Origin: Amaurobius ferox | Taxonomy: Eukaryota; Arthropoda; Arachnida; Araneae; Amaurobiidae | NCBI GenBank assembly: GCA_951213105.1 | Contig: OX578152.1 | Span: 76,254,680 to 76,318,679, forward strand | DNA: 64,000 nucleotides | Reading direction: 5' to 3' | In this document: in pieces, positions 56,101 through 60,500 of the stretch | Layout of the letters: each line of letters starts with the position of its first letter | Position numbering within the stretch: the first letter of the stretch is position 1 | Position numbers and translations under genes: made by a program | Notes under the pieces: generated by a model | Seen by the model: the letters and a program-made list of their open reading frames with translations, nothing else | The model's database searches: none | What the model was told of the DNA's origin: nothing

Positions 56101-57555
56101 AAGAATATGGAAAAAAGTAACAAATATTTTTCAGATAATATTTAAAACATATTTCAAAACACTTATAAACAAATTTGGAATCTAATAAACAAATAAAATC
56201 AAAATAATTAAATTTTTGTTTCGTCAGTGTGTCCACCCTTTTTCTTATGACTACTTTCCAAAGTTTAGGTACTCTCCCTATCAACTTGTTCAGCATTTCT
56301 AGTGATATTTTTCTCCATTCTTCTTTTAACGCTTTCCAGCGCTTTCCAACAGAAGAGGACAAACTTTTTGAACTTTTCTGTTTAGTTCATCCACAACAGT
56401 TCTATTGGATTGAGATCCGGTGATTGTGGTGGCCAAAGCGTTACTTCAATCTTTCCTTCCTTAGTTAACTTATCTAAATACTTTTTGCAGATATTTACTG
56501 AATGTTTTGGATCATTGTCCAGTTGGAATATGAATTTTTCACCAAAAATGCGCAGCTCAGATGGCAACATTTCATTTTCAAGGATGTAATGGTATTGCAA
56601 TTTTAACTGTTATTTATATCAATAAATTTTATTTTTTTATAATCTTTTTAGATTAATAAATTCAGTTTATCTGTGGTAATTTTCACTGTTATTTATATAA
56701 ACTTATATATATATATATATAATTTTAAATTTAATGTATCTCTGCTTTAGATCCCGGTCAACGCTGGGTACATTTTCTAGTTTGAATATAAAATGAAAAG
56801 TTTAAATGCATCAAATAACTATCAAGTGTGCACATCACTATTTTGCAGGTGCTAAAAAACTGCTATGAAACAGCCATTTTCCGTGCTACAAAGGTGCTAC
56901 AAAACTCAGTTTTCCTCCCCTGATATACAGGGTGTCCCAAAAAGATTGAAATACGCATTAATTCTTTACCTGTTGGAGATAAGTGGGCAATGTAAATTGC
57001 AAAAATGTTGAAAGTAAGGTAGGAAATAAGATTATGTTAATGAAATAGTTCTCCCATTCATTTTCAAAAAGTTACACTTTTTAAATTTTTATACGACCCC
57101 CTTAGACAAATTGGGTCAATCAGAACATTTTTATTTGCAATGCAACAGGATCATTAAAGAAACCCTACACATTTGTATCTTTAAAATCAATTGAATTATG
57201 ATAAAGGAAAAAATCTGACTTATGCCACTTTTCCGTACCATGTGAAAGGCTGTTTCATCAGTGAAAGTAGGGATCATAAACAAATTAATGATGGAAATTG
57301 TTTAGATCAAAAATATGTTAATATGTGTCAAAATTTTTTATCACAAATGCATCTAAATAAAACATTACACAGACAGAGATCATATAAAGCAGTGGTACTC
57401 ACTATGCGGTTGGGTATCCTATGTATTATCATCCAGTTTTATCTTTTTTGTTATATGTCACAAATTTACATTTCTAATTTGATATATGGTCCTCATTCAC
57501 AATGTTCAATTTTCAATTAAATATAACTTGCTCAATTTTAAAGATGCAGATATGC

Positions 57556-57590
<35 letters not shown>

Positions 57591-60500
57591 ATCGTGTTGC
57601 ATTAAAAATAAAAATTTTCTGATTGACCCAATTTGTCTAAGGGGGTTGTATAAAAATTTATAAAGTGTAACTTTTTGAAAATTAATGTTTAGACTATTTC
57701 ATTAACGTAGTCTTATTTCCTACCTTACTTTCAACATTTTTGCAATTTACATTGCCCACTTATCTCCAACAGGTAAAGATCTCCAACAGGTAAGTGTGTT
57801 TCAATCTTTTTGGGACACCCTGTATACACCCATTTGTTTGAAGTTTATTAAATTAGTTTCTTTTTGATAATCTTTTTTCATATCCATTATGTATTTTCAT
57901 ATCCTGCATGTCTTTCTGTAAACATAGTTTACATTTTTATTTCATATAGGAATTAAACATAGGTTTGGCTAATAATATCAAAACCTTTCATCAAACTCAC
58001 ACTGGAGAGCTGGGATATGTTCTCTATATTCCTAATGAGGTATAATTTTTGTTAGTTTTTAATGAAATAGCTTTTCATAAATTTCATAAACATATTATTT
58101 ATTTTGTACCTATTTAAATAATACTTTTATCTAGTTATAAAAAATATGTATTAATTATGTAATACAATATTTTATACAATTCTCATTTATACACCTTTTT
58201 CCATTGGTCCTCTAACATTTCTATGGATTCACATTAATTTTGATTATAAGTTTTCACAGTTATATGCTTTTTTCCATTGATTCCTTGAGAAGTGTAAAAA
58301 TGTACTGTAGTTAGTCCATATCATATTGTTTATTTTTATTTCTGCATGCTTTAAAATCTGTTATTTATTTGTTAGGCTGGCACTAGGTATAATAATTTTT
58401 TACTTCCAAAATTATTGTACGTATTGCCAGCCTTTAAATTTTATGTTTATTTATGTAACTNNNNNNNNNNNNNNNNNNNNNNNNNNNNNNNNNNNNNNNN
58501 NNNNNNNNNNNNNNNNNNNNNNNNNNNNNNNNNNNNNNNNNNNNNNNNNNNNNNNNNNNNNNNNNNNNNNNNNNNNNNNNNNNNNNNNNNNNNNNNNNNN
58601 NNNNNNNNNNNNNNNNNNNNNNNNNNNNNNNNNNNNNNNNNNNNNNNNNNNNNNNNNNNNGTTTATTTATGTAACTATCACTAATTGAGCAAGGGCAGTC
58701 ATTTGCTTACCATTTTTTATGTCTCTTGCATGTTCAGACAAACTGATACCAATCGTATGTTTAGTACTACCGATATAAAATTTATAGACATTATCCGAAG
58801 AAAGAAGGGATGCAACATACACCCCAGAACGATTTTTAAAGTTAATATTATCCCTAAATTTATCAGTACGAATATGATTGAACAAAGTAGTAACAGTTGA
58901 ATGAGTGGGTTTAAAATTAAATTCGGTACAAAAATTGATAAGAGGACGAAAAATTTTAGGATGGTAAGGGTAGCTAGATTTAAACGGTAAACGATCGTTG
59001 ATAGGAATAAGACTAGAAATGGGTTATAAAAACTTATAGCAAATTTTAGCAAAGATATTATGAACAAACTCATAAGAGTAACCGGCATCTTGACCGAGTT
59101 TAAAAATTAAATCAATTTCACTTTTTAAAGAAGTAATAGTGGAACTAACATTCTTCTATTTCATTTTTACTTTTTACAATTTCACTTTTTAAAGAAGTAA
59201 TAGTGGAACTAACATTCTTCTATTTCATTTTTACTTTTTACAATTTCACTTTTTAAAGAAGTAATAGTGGAACTAACATTTCTTTGATATTTTAATTTAA
59301 AATTATAGCAGACAATTTTTTTATAATAAAATTGTATGGAAAGACGTCAAAATAATGAATACTTTAAAAATAAAGACAACCAAAAAATTGGCCACAATTA
59401 AAAGTCTTTTATTAAAATCTCCTTTTATGACACACTAACATTACACATCCATAGCACTTTCGGGCATTACTATGCCCTTCATCAGTGGTTTAAGTGAAAA
59501 TAAGTGGTGAACATGAGCTTAAATACAGGCCATAACTGCCAGACAAAATTTACATATTAATCATTTTAAATTTTTAAATATGAGGCATTTAAAATATAAT
59601 TTAATTATAAAATACAAAAAAGGAAAAAGGTTCAAAAATTAAATAGTTACCCATAGAAATATCGTCAAAAGCAAAATAAGGCATCTATTAAATATTCAGA
59701 AAATCATATAAAGGATCACGATTGGTATCACGTCTGCATTCATTAGATAAAATCAAGGACAAAGCGTCTTAAAAAACGAAAGGTCTTTTATTTAACACAT
59801 CCTAAAAGACGTACAAAACATATATTAAAACTGTGTATGTGTACCATTGTGTTTTATGCAAATTTGCTTTAAACTGGTCTCTATATATATAAACATTCCA
59901 TGTTTTTACTATTCATGTAGCCACTGATGAAGGGCGTATATACGTCTGAAAGCGCTCTGACAGTTTTTAATATCTGTTTTGTACATCTTTTAGGATGTGT
60001 TAAATAAAAGACCTTTCGTTTTTTAAAATGCTTTGTCCTTGATTTTATCATATGAAGGTTTAGCACATAGTGAGTCGATAACGAGATGCCAAGCATAATT
60101 AAGGGTCTGAACGGGATCAAAATTGCAAATAGAATCACGATAAAGATAAATGAAAAGGGATTCATAAAGTAAAATATTATGGGGATCTTTGCAACTAATT
60201 AAAAGGAGACTTTTCTTTTAATTAGCTGCAATAATCCCCCCCCCCTTCCCCCGTAATATTTTTATATAATTTTTTTTATATTTTATAAATAAACATTTTA
60301 TGCAGTTTTTGATTCCATTTGAAACCAAAGTAACAGAGTTGCACTTCAAATACCAAAATTGTCTGCTGTCTATTCTTCTAATCAAACTATTGAAACTATT
60401 ATTTATTAATGATTGATTCCTAGGTTAAAAATAAAATATCTAAAAACATTGAAAATAAGGCAACATGCAATGATCAGCGATGAAATATTGTTTTACATAC

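Larger units (their letters stand above)
54368..57949 (+). other. PDPR intron m (3.6 kb)
   Basis: It holds a 30-bp SINE tail (55227-55256), a Tc1-like remnant (56052-56600) and a foldback element (56928-57822). The interval 54570-55200 has T-rich low-complexity text only. Confidence 0.7.

Noticed and set aside
57191..57520. 109-residue open frame in the centre of the foldback element
   Set aside because: No domain, AT-biased residue content and no start context. Likely chance.
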